NCBI RefSeq assembly: GCF_031759225.1
Contig: NZ_CP134494.1
Span: 3,160,501-3,224,500, forward strand
Reading direction: 5' to 3'
DNA from: Mesobacillus jeotgali
GTDB lineage: Bacteria > Bacillota > Bacilli > Bacillales > Cytobacillaceae
DNA length: 64,000 bases
This document shows, piece after piece, positions 26,811 to 36,016 of the stretch. Numbering within the stretch: the stretch's first letter is position 1; each line of letters begins with the position of its first letter. Below the pieces are notes generated by a model. That model was not told the origin of the DNA. It saw only the letters and a list, made by a program, of their open reading frames with translations, and did no database searches. The position numbers were made by a program, and so were the translations under genes.

Positions 26811-27512
26811 GTGGAGCAAACATTAAAAATCACAAGTGTCTTGTCTGATCCAACGCGTTATTATATTTATCAATACATTACAAAAAGGCATAAGGATGTA
26901 ACTGTCCAGGAAATCGCAGATAATTTTGATATCCATCCAAATGTAGCTAGGCTGCATTTATCAAAACTTGAAGATGTCAACATGCTGATATCTGAAACGA
27001 AAAAGACTGGAAAGGGCGGCCGCCCAAGCAGGCTATACCGTCTATCAGATGAAGTGATCCAGCTGCACTTCCCATTCCGCGATTATCAGCTATTGTCCAA
27101 AATCGCAATGACAACCATGATGACGCTTGGGGAAGCTGGAAAAAAGGCATTGTACATGACAGGTAAACGCTTCGGTGAAGAACTGATGGATCAGGAACTT
27201 GCCCGCCATCCACAAATGTCGGCTGAAATGACTTTTGAACATAAGTTAAATTCGATCAAAAATGCTGCAACTCTTGCTGGTTTTTATCCTGAATTCGAAC
27301 CTAACAGTGAAAAGACAAAGATTTACTTCCAGATCTTCAATTGCCCTTTCAAGGAAGTGGCAATGGAGCATACAGAAACAGTCTGCAATATGCACTATGA
27401 ATTTTTACGCGGAATGTTCGAATCCCTCTTTGGCGAGATCGAATTGATCGAAAAAGAGAATATGTTCACAGGCTGTGACTCTTGTTCATATCAAGCAGTT
27501 ATTGCACAATAA
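26811..27512 (+). CDS. ArsR-like winged-helix regulator with C-terminal cysteines
   Basis: A 233-residue regulator. Residues about 8-75 form a winged helix: LSDPTRYYIYQYI, then VQEIADNFDIHPNVARLHLSKLE as recognition helix, then a GGRPSRLYRLS wing. The rest is an effector domain ending with a cysteine set: FNCPF, VCNMHYEF and TGCDSC. This layout resembles SufR-like Fe-S sensing repressors, so a metal or cluster ligand is likely but not shown. The start is a GTG with GAGGTGA upstream. It is not at this place in B. subtilis as far as I recall. Monocistronic or with yqgY. Confidence 0.75.
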   Translation: MEQTLKITSVLSDPTRYYIYQYITKRHKDVTVQEIADNFDIHPNVARLHLSKLEDVNMLISETKKTGKGGRPSRLYRLSDEVIQLHFPFRDYQLLSKIAMTTMMTLGEAGKKALYMTGKRFGEELMDQELARHPQMSAEMTFEHKLNSIKNAATLAGFYPEFEPNSEKTKIYFQIFNCPFKEVAMEHTETVCNMHYEFLRGMFESLFGEIELIEKENMFTGCDSCSYQAVIAQ

Positions 27513-27591
27513 TCAATCCTTGTTTACTTTTCACTCCACTTTACTTTATAATATGATAGTGATGGACTTGTAGGGTAAAGGAGGGATATCT

Positions 27592-27837
27592 TTGGATCGT
27601 ATGTACAGAGTTTTAGGATTCTGGACGGGAATCTTTGCTGTCATGTTTTTCTTGGGTGACATGTATACGACGTCCTTGATTTTCTTTGGTCAAACTGGAT
27701 TTTTCTTGTTATTAAGCTACTTGAAACTGTCTGAGCGTATGTACATTTACGTCTTCGGCGCATACTTAACGATTTTCTTTGCTGGATTTACTTACTGGTC
27801 AACATTTATGATGCCATTAGGTGGAACTGGGCATTGA
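27592..27837 (+). CDS. yqgY: YqgY, DUF2626 membrane protein
   Basis: An 81-residue protein with three hydrophobic segments (about 5-22, 27-42 and 50-72) and a short GGTGH tail. It begins MDRMYRVLGFWTGIFAVMF, which is the DUF2626 pattern. The start is TTG 27592, seven bases after GGAGGG; an ATG three codons on is too far from it. Function unknown. Widely kept in Bacillales at this locus. Confidence 0.82.
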   Translation: MDRMYRVLGFWTGIFAVMFFLGDMYTTSLIFFGQTGFFLLLSYLKLSERMYIYVFGAYLTIFFAGFTYWSTFMMPLGGTGH

Positions 27838-27856
27838 TCAATTGTTTCGTTCAAAT

Positions 27857-27887
27857 AAAAAAAGCGATGGTTTCCATCGCTTTTTTT
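27857..27887. terminator. Bidirectional terminator after yqgY
   Basis: AAAAAAGCGATGG and CCATCGCTTTTTT with a TTT loop; works for yqgY and for the methyltransferase gene. Confidence 0.88.
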
Positions 27888-27904
27888 ATTTACTTTCGCA
27901 TATA

Positions 27905-28996
27905 TTAAAATAGTTTCCCATCCAGGCCGCCCATTCCTTTAGCCTGCACGAGAACATGAAATGACTGGCTGATTCCGCCTGGCAGGATCAGGCTTCGGAT
28001 AGCTCGATTGCGCTTGCTTGCTTCAGAAAAAGGATTAGGATCGTTGTGCTCGGCAAGCTCTTCTAATATCCCTGCAGCCATCAGGAATTCATCCTGTCTC
28101 GTTTTTTGCACAAAGCTCAGGCCGTATTTTTCACCAATGGATTTAAGTGCATCAAAATGCACATGGCTTGTAAGATCCATTTTCCCTGGATGCTGTAAAA
28201 TATCATGATGCATCTGGTGCTGATAATACCCCCTCAAGCTACCATGCCTGCGCGATGGGTGCATCCATTCTTCTTTCGTATAACCATAGTCCACAGTCAA
28301 CATAATTCCCTTTGTCAAATTCTCTGCGATCGATTTTATGAAAGGTTCATACGTAAGCGGTATCTCAATCCTTTGTCCCTCAGCCAATTGAATTCCCTGA
28401 TCTTTTATAAATCTAAAAATTTCATCATTCATTACCGGGACCATGACCTCTTTAAGTTGTCCATTCTCATAGCTTACAAAAACTTCGTAGAGTACACTCT
28501 CACTTCTTTCGACAACATGGACTGGGAAAGCATCAAATAATTCATTTGAAAAAACCATCCCTTGCTTCATTCCTGTGTTTTCAAATGCCTCTCCATAAAG
28601 GATGTCCACATTTTCCAAGCCATTTAACTCTGCCGCTTGAAGCTTTCGATGATACGGACTTGCTTCCACAATCCAATAGCTAAGTGTTTCCTCATTCACT
28701 TCATTCCAGCCTTGAATGAATGCCCGGGCAAATCGCCCATTGCCAGCACCTATTTCACAAACAGAAGGCGGCAAGTCGAGGGATTTGAAGCTTTTCGCAA
28801 ACCATTTCCCGATCAATTTCCCAAAAATGTCAGCTACATTGCTCGATGTATAAAAGTCCCCCTCTTTGCCTATTTTTTTGCGTTCCTTTATGTAATAGCC
28901 TTCTTCTGGATGATAAAGTGCAAGCTCCATATACTCAGCATAAGAGATCATTTTTTCCGGGGACGCTTCAATAAACTGTTTGATTATTTCTTTCAT
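27905..28996 (-). CDS. MidA-type class I SAM methyltransferase
   Basis: A 363-residue SAM-dependent methyltransferase of the MidA/NDUFAF7 (DUF185) family. The SAM motif is VCEIGAGNGRFARA; other family segments are GDFYTSSNVADIFGKLIGKW, VFSNELFDAFPVHVVE and the TVDYGYTKEEW stretch. The eukaryotic relative methylates an arginine of a complex I subunit; the bacterial target is not known. I start at MKEIIKQFIE (28996) with AAGGAG upstream; the frame extends further but without a site. A CACTAT-TGAC-ATAGTG palindrome lies 25 bases upstream and could be an operator. Confidence 0.88.
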   Translation of the reverse strand: MKEIIKQFIEASPEKMISYAEYMELALYHPEEGYYIKERKKIGKEGDFYTSSNVADIFGKLIGKWFAKSFKSLDLPPSVCEIGAGNGRFARAFIQGWNEVNEETLSYWIVEASPYHRKLQAAELNGLENVDILYGEAFENTGMKQGMVFSNELFDAFPVHVVERSESVLYEVFVSYENGQLKEVMVPVMNDEIFRFIKDQGIQLAEGQRIEIPLTYEPFIKSIAENLTKGIMLTVDYGYTKEEWMHPSRRHGSLRGYYQHQMHHDILQHPGKMDLTSHVHFDALKSIGEKYGLSFVQKTRQDEFLMAAGILEELAEHNDPNPFSEASKRNRAIRSLILPGGISQSFHVLVQAKGMGGLDGKLF

Positions 28997-29108
28997 AATA
29001 ACTCCTTGAAAAAAAGTTTTCACTATTGACATAGTGTTTTCGATATTATATTGTTTTAGTAGTAGCTTAACTATATCCCCTCCCATGATATGAATAGAAC
29101 ATCCCCCA

Positions 29109-29139
29109 GGAAAGCCCTTCTCTTTGAGAAGGGCTTTCC
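29109..29139 (-). terminator. Strong hairpin between yqgX and the methyltransferase gene
   Basis: GGAAAGCCCTTCTC pairs perfectly with GAGAAGGGCTTTCC around TTT. No long T-run on either strand, so termination of yqgX is inferred. Confidence 0.6.
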
Positions 29140-29164
29140 TAGTCTCTTAATCATTCTTCTCTCT

Positions 29165-29800
29165 TTAAAATCCGTTTAAAAACGGATTGGAATCCATTTC
29201 TAAACCAATCGTAGTCGTTGGTCCGTGTCCGGGAAGCACCTCTGTTTGTTCTGGCAGTACCAGGAGCTTATCATGAATGCTTCTGATTAATTGATTATGG
29301 TTACCACCTGGCAAGTCTGTCCTTCCGATACTTCCATTAAAAAGGGCATCTCCTGCCAGTACAAATTCTCCTTCTGGAAAATATATTGAGATACTTCCTG
29401 GAGAATGCCCTGGCGTTTCATATACTTCGAACTTAAAACTGCCAATTGACATAACGCCCTCATCTTTAATCAAGTAGTCAGCAGCGCGGGCTTTAATCGG
29501 CTCGTTCAGCATAAAATGCCGGGAACCATTCAAGGCAGGATCTGGTAACCAGTCTTTCTCGTTTTCATGAATATAGACCTTGATACCATACTTATCCCTT
29601 ATTCTATCGACCGCACCAATATGATCGAAATGAGCATGTGTCAGCACAATTGCTTCCGGCTTTAATTCAAGCTGTTTAATCACTGTTGCCAGCTTTTTCG
29701 GATTATCTCCTGGGTCCACAATCAGGCATGATTGGTTTTCATCATATACGATATAGCAATTTGTTTGCAAAGGACCTAGGGGGATCTGTTTCCATTTCAT
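29165..29800 (-). CDS. yqgX: Metallo-beta-lactamase-fold hydrolase YqgX
   Basis: A 211-residue glyoxalase II-like hydrolase. The metal motif THAHFDH is at about residue 56, followed by ETPGHSPGSISI, LAGDALFNGSIGRTDLPGG and VLPGHGPTTTIG, the full set of His/Asp ligands. Such enzymes hydrolyse thioesters; in B. subtilis YqgX (GloC-type) is reported to cleave S-lactoyl-bacillithiol, so it would detoxify methylglyoxal. Length is typical for the short type II form. No signal peptide. Confidence 0.9.
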   Translation of the reverse strand: MKWKQIPLGPLQTNCYIVYDENQSCLIVDPGDNPKKLATVIKQLELKPEAIVLTHAHFDHIGAVDRIRDKYGIKVYIHENEKDWLPDPALNGSRHFMLNEPIKARAADYLIKDEGVMSIGSFKFEVYETPGHSPGSISIYFPEGEFVLAGDALFNGSIGRTDLPGGNHNQLIRSIHDKLLVLPEQTEVLPGHGPTTTIGLEMDSNPFLNGF

Positions 29801-29987
29801 CTAAATAGCCTCCAGCTTCTAGTGGTATTATTAATATATTTATTTTACACTATTGTCAGGCAAGTTTTCAGGGTTTGCGATTGAAAAAGCTTGTGAGCCC
29901 TTTTCGGTACAAACACGAACTAAAACCTGAATCGACTTCACCAAAATGGTTAGGTGTTCTCCATTAAAACACGAAGGAGACGATATA

Positions 29988-30467
29988 ATGCAAGTTTTCT
30001 TTGCTATTGAGGCTAACCCCATAATCAAGGAACTGCCTGAATTCGAACAGTTACTTCGGACAGAAGCCCCTCCGCAGCTTGTCCATGGAACTCTTTATAT
30101 TTATGGACAGCTGGCAATGGCGGAAGCAGCCTCTGCATTGCTGGCAGAAGCTGACCTAGATGAGGATACACATCAACTGATAAAAGTGGAAGGATCTGCT
30201 GGTGCTGAATTTTATGATTACGGATTTCACATTGGTACCGATACTTATTTATACACTAATGATCTTTCAGCCTTCACGATTACAGATGGCAGCGATACCC
30301 AGATTGAAATGGCTCTTTTTCAGCTGGAAGAACATCTCGTTTACACATCTTCAGAAGATATTTATTTTACCATAAACCATTATACTGACTTGGTATTGGG
30401 TATAGTAAAGGCATATGAAGTGAAAGTTGAGTTTTTAGACCTCGACAAATGGTGTAAAAAAATATAA
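29988..30467 (+). CDS. Uncharacterised acidic protein
   Basis: A 159-residue soluble, acidic protein that I do not recognise. It starts at MQVFFAIEAN (29988) after AAGGAGAC; an upstream in-frame ATG at 29946 lacks a site. Features: an Ala/Leu-rich helix (MAEAASALLAEADLDEDTH), several aromatic strands (AEFYDYGFHIGTDTYLY, YFTINHYTDLVLG) and a final WCKKI. No membrane segment and no metal or nucleotide motif. It lies between yqgX and yqgW, where B. subtilis has no equivalent that I know. Good ribosome site and codon use support a real gene. Confidence 0.7.
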   Translation: MQVFFAIEANPIIKELPEFEQLLRTEAPPQLVHGTLYIYGQLAMAEAASALLAEADLDEDTHQLIKVEGSAGAEFYDYGFHIGTDTYLYTNDLSAFTITDGSDTQIEMALFQLEEHLVYTSSEDIYFTINHYTDLVLGIVKAYEVKVEFLDLDKWCKKI

Positions 30468-30578
30468 AATATAAAACGAGTGTATGCTTGTCATTACATA
30501 ACAGGCTGCCGCCTAAATTCAATCAACTTATTCAACAAACAGGCTTATGTCTGCCTAATTATGAAGGGGGCTTTTATC

Positions 30579-30752
30579 ATGGGATTGGCAATTATCTTGG
30601 CTTTAGTCACATTGCTTGCCGGTTATGCAACTTTCTCGGCGCTTAAAAACAAGAACATTCTTGGTATCGTCTTTGGTGGGGGAACATTCTTGGTTATTGG
30701 CTGGTTCACAGTCATGACAGTCCTTTACAACGGATTCCCAGTAGCGCACTAA
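30579..30752 (+). CDS. yqgW: YqgW, DUF2759 small membrane protein
   Basis: A 57-residue protein of two hydrophobic helices, MGLAIILALVTLLAGYATF and FLVIGWFTVMTVLYNG, ending FPVAH. It fits DUF2759/YqgW. The start ATG 30579 has AAGGGGGC upstream; a longer frame to 30480 has no site. Function unknown. Followed by a terminator. Confidence 0.82.
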   Translation: MGLAIILALVTLLAGYATFSALKNKNILGIVFGGGTFLVIGWFTVMTVLYNGFPVAH

Positions 30753-30766
30753 TTTTAGACACAGAG

Positions 30767-30796
30767 AAAGACCACCATTGCAGGTGGTCTTTTTCA
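30767..30796. terminator. Terminator between yqgW and yqgV
   Basis: AAAGACCACC and GGTGGTCTTT form a ten-pair stem around ATTGCA, between convergent genes, with T-runs on the plus side. Confidence 0.85.
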
Positions 30797-30797
30797 T

Positions 30798-31115
30798 TTA
30801 CTGCTTTTTCAATAATTCGTTTACCCTGTTTACCTTATCCTGCATCCTTCTTTTCACGTCACGCCTGTCGTCAATCCGGATATTTGTGGCTACTCTATGG
30901 ATCCCTGCATTGAAAGGTGCTTCGTGGATTGCCTGGATCACCTCAAACAAGACTGGCAGTTCTCCTTCTATCAAAGTATTCATCGGCGTAAGCTGATACT
31001 GGATATCGCCTTTTTCCTCATACTGCTTAAGAATCTTTTGGATATCCGCTACATAAGAACTCACACTTGGTGTCTGTGTTCCAATTGGTATAACGGTTAC
31101 ATCGACAATTGCCAT
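30798..31115 (-). CDS. yqgV: MTH1187-family thiamine-binding protein YqgV
   Basis: A 105-residue ferredoxin-like protein of the MTH1187/YkoF family. It begins MAIVDVTVIPIGTQTPSVSSYVADI and has YQLTPMNTLIEGEL in the middle, the family core. Such proteins bind thiamine or its hydroxymethylpyrimidine part; the physiological role is unclear. Ribosome site AAGGAGAG. It ends two bases after a bidirectional terminator and is followed upstream by yqgU with a 25-base gap, so yqgU-yqgV may be one unit. Confidence 0.88.
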   Translation of the reverse strand: MAIVDVTVIPIGTQTPSVSSYVADIQKILKQYEEKGDIQYQLTPMNTLIEGELPVLFEVIQAIHEAPFNAGIHRVATNIRIDDRRDVKRRMQDKVNRVNELLKKQ

Positions 31116-31140
31116 TTATTATCTCTCCTTGCAAAATCAA

Positions 31141-32301
31141 TTAGTAAACGAGATCAAAAATCTCGTTTGTCTCGATATTCAAGACTTTTTCGAGCTGGAA
31201 TCCATACAGGCACATCTCTCCCGAAGGTGAACAGGAAAGTGGCTCATTGGCCAGCTCGCTGAACACCATTTCTTCTTTTTGGGATTCTAAATCATAACGC
31301 ATCAAATTAAATCCGCCATCATATAGATCGGCGTCTCCCTGCCTATTTGCCTTCAAATAAATAAAGCTCTTCCCATTTTCCATTAAATCATAAAACGGAA
31401 CGACCCATCCAGAAAAAGAGGTCAGTAAAGGTGCTGAAAAACTGGCCACCGGTTTATCGCCGTCCCTGATGAATGAATATAATCCCAATCCTTGATCTTC
31501 TTTATCATTCACTTTGACAGTCATTAAATAAGGCTCTATGGAATCGAACTGATAAATATCCTCAAACAAGGTTTCAGTCTTGCTTTCATTAAGTGATAAG
31601 GATTTCAATGGTGCCGTTAGCTCCATCCCTTCTTCGTCCCAATCCTGGTAAACAAGTACATCCTTAGAAATCCATCTGACAAAAGGCTCTGGCAGTTGAA
31701 TCTCGTCAAGCTTATTGTTCCTCAAATCCAGCAAATAACTGCTGAAATCCCATTCTTCTGTAAATGCGGATACCATTATCAAATTTTCATCGAACGGATT
31801 CCATTCAAAAGTTAGTTCATATGATTGAATGCTTGTTGAATACAATTCTGCACCTGACAAATCAATTATAGTAAGGAGGCCTTCTCCTGATGCAGCGCTA
31901 TGGATCAACACCTTTTTCTTATCTGGACTTGGTACCGCTGTTGTGATTGGCTGGGAACTTCTATATAGCAATTCTGCCTTTCCTGTCCCAAGGTTGTATG
32001 AATATAATAAAGAAGTATTTTCATCTTTATTTGAAACATAAAGGATTTCTGAATCACTAAGCCACCCTGCTGATTTATAGAATTCCTCCTGCTCACCAAT
32101 ATGAATAGGAATGATTTCTCCCCCCAAAAACGATGGAGATGGCAATTCTTTCATCCTCTCTAGACTGTGCCCAGCTCTTTTATGTAATGAACTTTCAAGT
32201 TTCTGAATGCAGCCAGAAAGGGCTGATGCAGAAGTGATGATGATCAGGATCACACCTATAACATAAGGTACACGATATGTACTTTCCTTAATGTTTTTCA
32301 C
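31141..32301 (-). CDS. yqgU: YqgU-like lipoprotein
   Basis: A 386-residue lipoprotein. The signal peptide runs to ITSASALSGC with the lipobox Cys at about residue 30. The rest is beta-rich with repeated strand-turn blocks (ILYVSNKDENTSLLYSYNLG, KKVLIHSAASGEGLLTIIDL, SYLLDLRNNKLDEIQLP), which suggests a beta-propeller. The best start is GTG 32301, seven bases after GGGGG; the frame continues to an ATG at 32355 that lacks a site. B. subtilis YqgU is a slightly shorter lipoprotein of unknown role. Confidence 0.82.
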   Translation of the reverse strand: MKNIKESTYRVPYVIGVILIIITSASALSGCIQKLESSLHKRAGHSLERMKELPSPSFLGGEIIPIHIGEQEEFYKSAGWLSDSEILYVSNKDENTSLLYSYNLGTGKAELLYRSSQPITTAVPSPDKKKVLIHSAASGEGLLTIIDLSGAELYSTSIQSYELTFEWNPFDENLIMVSAFTEEWDFSSYLLDLRNNKLDEIQLPEPFVRWISKDVLVYQDWDEEGMELTAPLKSLSLNESKTETLFEDIYQFDSIEPYLMTVKVNDKEDQGLGLYSFIRDGDKPVASFSAPLLTSFSGWVVPFYDLMENGKSFIYLKANRQGDADLYDGGFNLMRYDLESQKEEMVFSELANEPLSCSPSGEMCLYGFQLEKVLNIETNEIFDLVY

Positions 32302-32612
32302 CTCAGCACCCCCATTTGTATATATCTGTACGTTAGAAACGCCTAAATGTTTCAATGAATTATGAAAAATTAATAAATAATATCATCATATACTGACTTT
32401 GAAAATTAGTTTTTTACTCCATTTTGAAACCAGAAATACTGTTATTCTGCACTATGTAATATCTCATTGATTCAGGTAAATTGCTACTAAAAAATTAGAT
32501 TTTTTATAATAAAAAACCTGCACCCTATGATATTATCCCCTTTAAGTAGACATTCAAAAAAACCTCCATGGTACCATGGAGGTAAGAATGGATACTTGGA
32601 GGGGATTTTTCT

Positions 32613-32969
32613 ATGGCTAAGAAAGGACAACAGTTTCAACGTTATACAAATGAATTCAAACAGAAAGCAGTATTAACATACGTTAATGGATCTAAAAGTT
32701 ATAAGGTAGTGGCCGAAGAGTTAGGGATCCGCAATTGTACACAGCTTAAAGTATGGGTAAAGAAGTGGATGAACGGACAGTCATTTGATGAGCGGCGTGG
32801 AGTATCAAACCCTTTAAAAGGAAGGCCACGTACTAACTTTAAAACGGTGGAAGAAGAAAGAGATTATTTGAAGGCACAGGTAGAATACTTAAAAAAGCAG
32901 TATCCAAATCTGGTAAAGGAGGAGAAGACATCACCCGTCAGGCAAAATATGAAATCATTGAAGGGTTAA
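32613..32969 (+). CDS. IS3-family transposase OrfA
   Basis: 118 residues. A helix-turn-helix binds the ends (FKQKAVLTYVNGSKSY, VVAEELGIRNCTQLKVWVKKW) and a leucine-zipper-like helix follows (EEERDYLKAQVEYLKKQ). GGAGGGG precedes the ATG. The slippery heptamer A-AAA-AAG lies at 32891-32897 in the correct frame, so some ribosomes move to -1 and make OrfAB. OrfA alone acts as a regulator in IS3 elements. Confidence 0.93.
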   Translation: MAKKGQQFQRYTNEFKQKAVLTYVNGSKSYKVVAEELGIRNCTQLKVWVKKWMNGQSFDERRGVSNPLKGRPRTNFKTVEEERDYLKAQVEYLKKQYPNLVKEEKTSPVRQNMKSLKG

Positions 32970-33793
32970 GGGGGAAATACCCTGTCACCTGGTTAATGGA
33001 AATCGCCAGAATCAAGCGTGCCTCTTACTATAAGTGGAAAGCAACTCTGCCACAACGCGAGGAAAGGTTCAAACAAGAACAGGATGTACGAGAACATATA
33101 ATGGCCATTCATTTTATTCATCCAGAGTTCGGGCGTCCTCGAATAACAGATTGGTTAAAGGAAAGTGACTTTTTGATCAACCATAAAAAAGTGTACAGGT
33201 TGATGAAGGAGATGGGCATACAGTCGGTGATCCGGAAGAAAAGGAAACGCCATGGCCATACACCTTCAGTTATATGTCCAAATCGCCTAAAGAGAAATTT
33301 CAAAGCGGTGGGTCCAAATCAGAAAATGGCAACAGATATCACATATGTTTCTGACGGCAAAGAGTTTTATTACCTGTCGGTCATTCAAGATCTATTCAAC
33401 AATGAAATCGTGGCATGGCAAATATCCAAACGAAATGATTTAGAACTCGTATTAAAAACTGTTGATGAATGGACAAATAAAAAGGACGTAGCTGGAGCCG
33501 TTCTCCATTCGGATCAAGGCTTCCAGTATACGTCCAAGACATACAACAATAGGTTAGAGACATTCGGCGTCAAGGGCAGCCACTCTCGCAAAGGAAACTG
33601 CCTTGATAACGCATGCGTAGAATCATTCTTCTCACATCTCAAATCCGAAAAGTTGTATATAGCACAGTGTAAATCAGAAGAGGAAATACGGCAAGCAATC
33701 GAAGAATTCATCTATCATTACAATTACAAACGGACTCAAAAGAAATTAAAGAAACGCGCGCCGATTGAGTATCGACACGCGTTAGCTGCGTAG
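32897..33793 (+). CDS. IS3-family transposase OrfB (via -1 frameshift)
   Basis: The catalytic part, open in the -1 frame from 32897. Joined to OrfA at the A-AAA-AAG site it gives a 393-residue OrfAB. The first in-frame ATG is at 32996. The DDE triad of the integrase domain is visible: Asp in MATDITYV, Asp in VLHSDQGFQY and Glu in CVESFFSHLK. The HTH_21-type segment HPEFGRPRITDWL lies before it. No internal stops, so the element may be active. Confidence 0.92.
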   Translation, partial: AVSKSGKGGEDITRQAKYEIIEGLRGKYPVTWLMEIARIKRASYYKWKATLPQREERFKQEQDVREHIMAIHFIHPEFGRPRITDWLKESDFLINHKKVYRLMKEMGIQSVIRKKRKRHGHTPSVICPNRLKRNFKAVGPNQKMATDITYVSDGKEFYYLSVIQDLFNNEIVAWQISKRNDLELVLKTVDEWTNKKDVAGAVLHSDQGFQYTSKTYNNRLETFGVKGSHSRKGNCLDNACVESFFSHLKSEKLYIAQCKSEEEIRQAIEEFIYHYNYKRTQKKLKKRAPIEYRHALAA

Positions 33794-33860
33794 CTTTTTT
33801 GTCTTGTCTACTTGACGGGGTCATGACCACTAATCATATTAAGGCACAGGTTTTTCTATA

Positions 33861-35744
33861 TCACTCATTTGATTTTGAAGAACCATTTTCTTTGTCTTCA
33901 TCTTCATAAAATCTCAGTAAGTCACCGTAAATGATTTTATCGGAGTACTCGAGCTCGTTCTTTGCTTGATCAGAGTAAGGTTCACAAGCTGTTTTTTCGG
34001 TCGGTTCACCAGTTGCCTTATCATAGCAAGTTTCTCTTGTGAATACATAATCCTTTGTGATGAAGCTGCCATCACGCAGAACAGCGAAATCATTTCGGTC
34101 CTTCGAGAATAGGTCGGAACCAAAATCGATGTTATTTTTTGAATCGATTCCTAACAGGTGAAGGATGGTCGGCTTCAAGTCAATCTGTCCGCCAACGGTA
34201 GGCATTATCTTGCCTTCTTGCCCAGGAATATGGACGATTAACGGCACTTGCTGAAGCTGAGTGCTTTCAAAAGGTGTGATATCCTTGCCAAGGTATTCAC
34301 TCATCGCCTTATTATGATTCTCTGAGATCCCATAATGGTCACCGTATAAAATGATGATTGAGTCTTCGTAAAGACCTTCATCTTTCAATTTTTGGATGAA
34401 TAGCTTTAGAGCCTCATCCTGGTAACGTACAGTTGGGAAATAATTATTGACTGTCTTATCATTTGACGTATAAGGCTCGATAAAGCGATCTTCCTCATTC
34501 AGTTCGAATGGGAAATGGTTCGTCAATGTAATGAACTTCGAATAGAATGGCTTTGGCATAGCCTTCAAATGGTCAACTGACTGCTGGAAGAACTCAATAT
34601 CTTTCATGCCCCAGCCTACTGAATTTTCTTTTTCTACATCATAATCCGGCAAGGAGTAAAATCGCTCATAGCCCAGTGATTGATACATGATATCCCGGTT
34701 CCAGAAGCTCTTATTATTCGCATGCAGAGAAGCAGTGAAATAGCCATTTTCGTTCAAGATTTCAGGTGTCGCTGTATATTCATTACCAGAGTGGGTAAAG
34801 AAAACAGCGCCTCGGCTTAGTGGATACAGTGAATTTTCAACCAGGAATTCAGAATCAGAAGTTTTTCCCTGGCCAGTCTGATGATAGAAATTATTGAAGT
34901 AATAACTCTCTTTGATGAAATCGTTCAGGAATGGCGTAATTTCCTGTCCATTCACAGTTTGGTTTATGACAAAGTTCTGGGTGGATTCCATCGATATCAA
35001 AATGACATTTTTCCCTTTTGCAATACCAAACATCTCATCGTTAGGCGGTAAATAGTTTGCACGCACATAGTTGTCGATGTCTGCAAGCTCGCTGCCATCA
35101 GCCATTGCTCTCTGTGCGGAAGACTTAGATTGTAAGTAAGCATCATATAGGTGGTAATTGTACGTTCCGATATTTTTAACAAGCATTTCTCTATCGAATG
35201 TTCTTGTCAACAGCTGAGGCCGCTCAGTTTCCGCCATTCCCAGGTTAAAGAAAGCAATCGCAATCGCGACAAGAAAGAAAGATCTGCGGTCCACTTTTGT
35301 ATATTCACGAAATTCTATTACATTTGGTTTGAATTTTAAAAGAAGTGCCAGTACAAGCAAGTCTGCAAAATAAAACAGATCGCTGATGTTGATTAATTCG
35401 GTGACACTGCTGCCCAAATCACTCATATTACTCGTCTGGAAAAGCACAGGTATCGTCAGGAAGTCATTAAAGAAACGGTAGAACACTACATTAGCGAACA
35501 AGATAGCTGAAACTATGAAACTTGTTATTAAAATGTAGCGTTTCTGGGCCTTCTCCTTCATGAACATGCTGATCCCCAGGATGATCATCAGGAAACTTAG
35601 GGGATTTATTAGCAAAATGAGTTCCTGTCTCCAGTTTTCAATCTTTATATCAAAGCTAGTTTTATAGGCAATATAAGTCTTTAGCCAAAGCAGGATCGTC
35701 GCAATAGCAACAATGGATGCTTTAGTCCATGTATTTTTCTTCAT
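33861..35744 (-). CDS. yqgS: Lipoteichoic acid synthase family protein (YqgS)
   Basis: A 627-residue LtaS-type enzyme. Five N-terminal membrane helices (to about residue 180) anchor an extracellular sulfatase-like domain. The catalytic Thr is in [13 protein letters not shown]; metal residues lie in ISMEST, in LYGDHYG (Asp/His) and the region around [13 protein letters not shown]. It polymerises glycerol phosphate from phosphatidylglycerol onto a glycolipid. B. subtilis has four paralogs; synteny picks YqgS. I start at [10 protein letters not shown] (35744) with GGGAGGTAA upstream. An IS3 element sits right after its end. Confidence 0.93.
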   Translation of the reverse strand: MKKNTWTKASIVAIATILLWLKTYIAYKTSFDIKIENWRQELILLINPLSFLMIILGISMFMKEKAQKRYILITSFIVSAILFANVVFYRFFNDFLTIPVLFQTSNMSDLGSSVTELINISDLFYFADLLVLALLLKFKPNVIEFREYTKVDRRSFFLVAIAIAFFNLGMAETERPQLLTRTFDREMLVKNIGTYNYHLYDAYLQSKSSAQRAMADGSELADIDNYVRANYLPPNDEMFGIAKGKNVILISMESTQNFVINQTVNGQEITPFLNDFIKESYYFNNFYHQTGQGKTSDSEFLVENSLYPLSRGAVFFTHSGNEYTATPEILNENGYFTASLHANNKSFWNRDIMYQSLGYERFYSLPDYDVEKENSVGWGMKDIEFFQQSVDHLKAMPKPFYSKFITLTNHFPFELNEEDRFIEPYTSNDKTVNNYFPTVRYQDEALKLFIQKLKDEGLYEDSIIILYGDHYGISENHNKAMSEYLGKDITPFESTQLQQVPLIVHIPGQEGKIMPTVGGQIDLKPTILHLLGIDSKNNIDFGSDLFSKDRNDFAVLRDGSFITKDYVFTRETCYDKATGEPTEKTACEPYSDQAKNELEYSDKIIYGDLLRFYEDEDKENGSSKSNE

Positions 35745-35970
35745 TTTGCTTGTTACCTCCCTGTCAAAAATAACAGATGTGGGAATTTTTAGGTTATTTT
35801 TTCCACTCGTTCGAGAATCAAAGATAATCTTAATACTTTTTTTTCTAAAAAGCAAACAAAATCAAAGTAAAAAAGGATAGACCAATTATTGTGATTTTCC
35901 ACTACTTTAGACGAATTAAACCTTAAAAGGTTTCAGGAATGTCCAAATTCTGAAAATTGAAACTTTTTCC

Positions 35971-36009
35971 TCATAAAAAACAGGGAGTTTTCTCACTGAA
36001 AACTCCCTG
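35971..36009 (-). terminator. Terminator of yqgQ-glcK
   Basis: CAGGGAGTTTTC and GAAAACTCCCTG form a twelve-pair stem with a T-run on the minus strand. Confidence 0.88.
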
Positions 36010-36016
36010 CAGCTAG

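Larger units (their letters stand above)
32534..33823 (+). mobile_element. IS3-family insertion sequence, complete
   Basis: About 1.29 kb with two overlapping transposase frames. The imperfect inverted ends are TATCCCCTTTAAGTAGACA on the left and TGACCCCGTCAAGTAGACA on the right (complement strand). I do not see matching direct repeats: TAT on the left, TGA on the right. A perfect 22-bp palindrome centred on CCATGGTACCATGG (32562-32583) lies between the left end and orfA. Insertion is 38 bases from the end of the lipoteichoic acid synthase gene. Confidence 0.88.
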
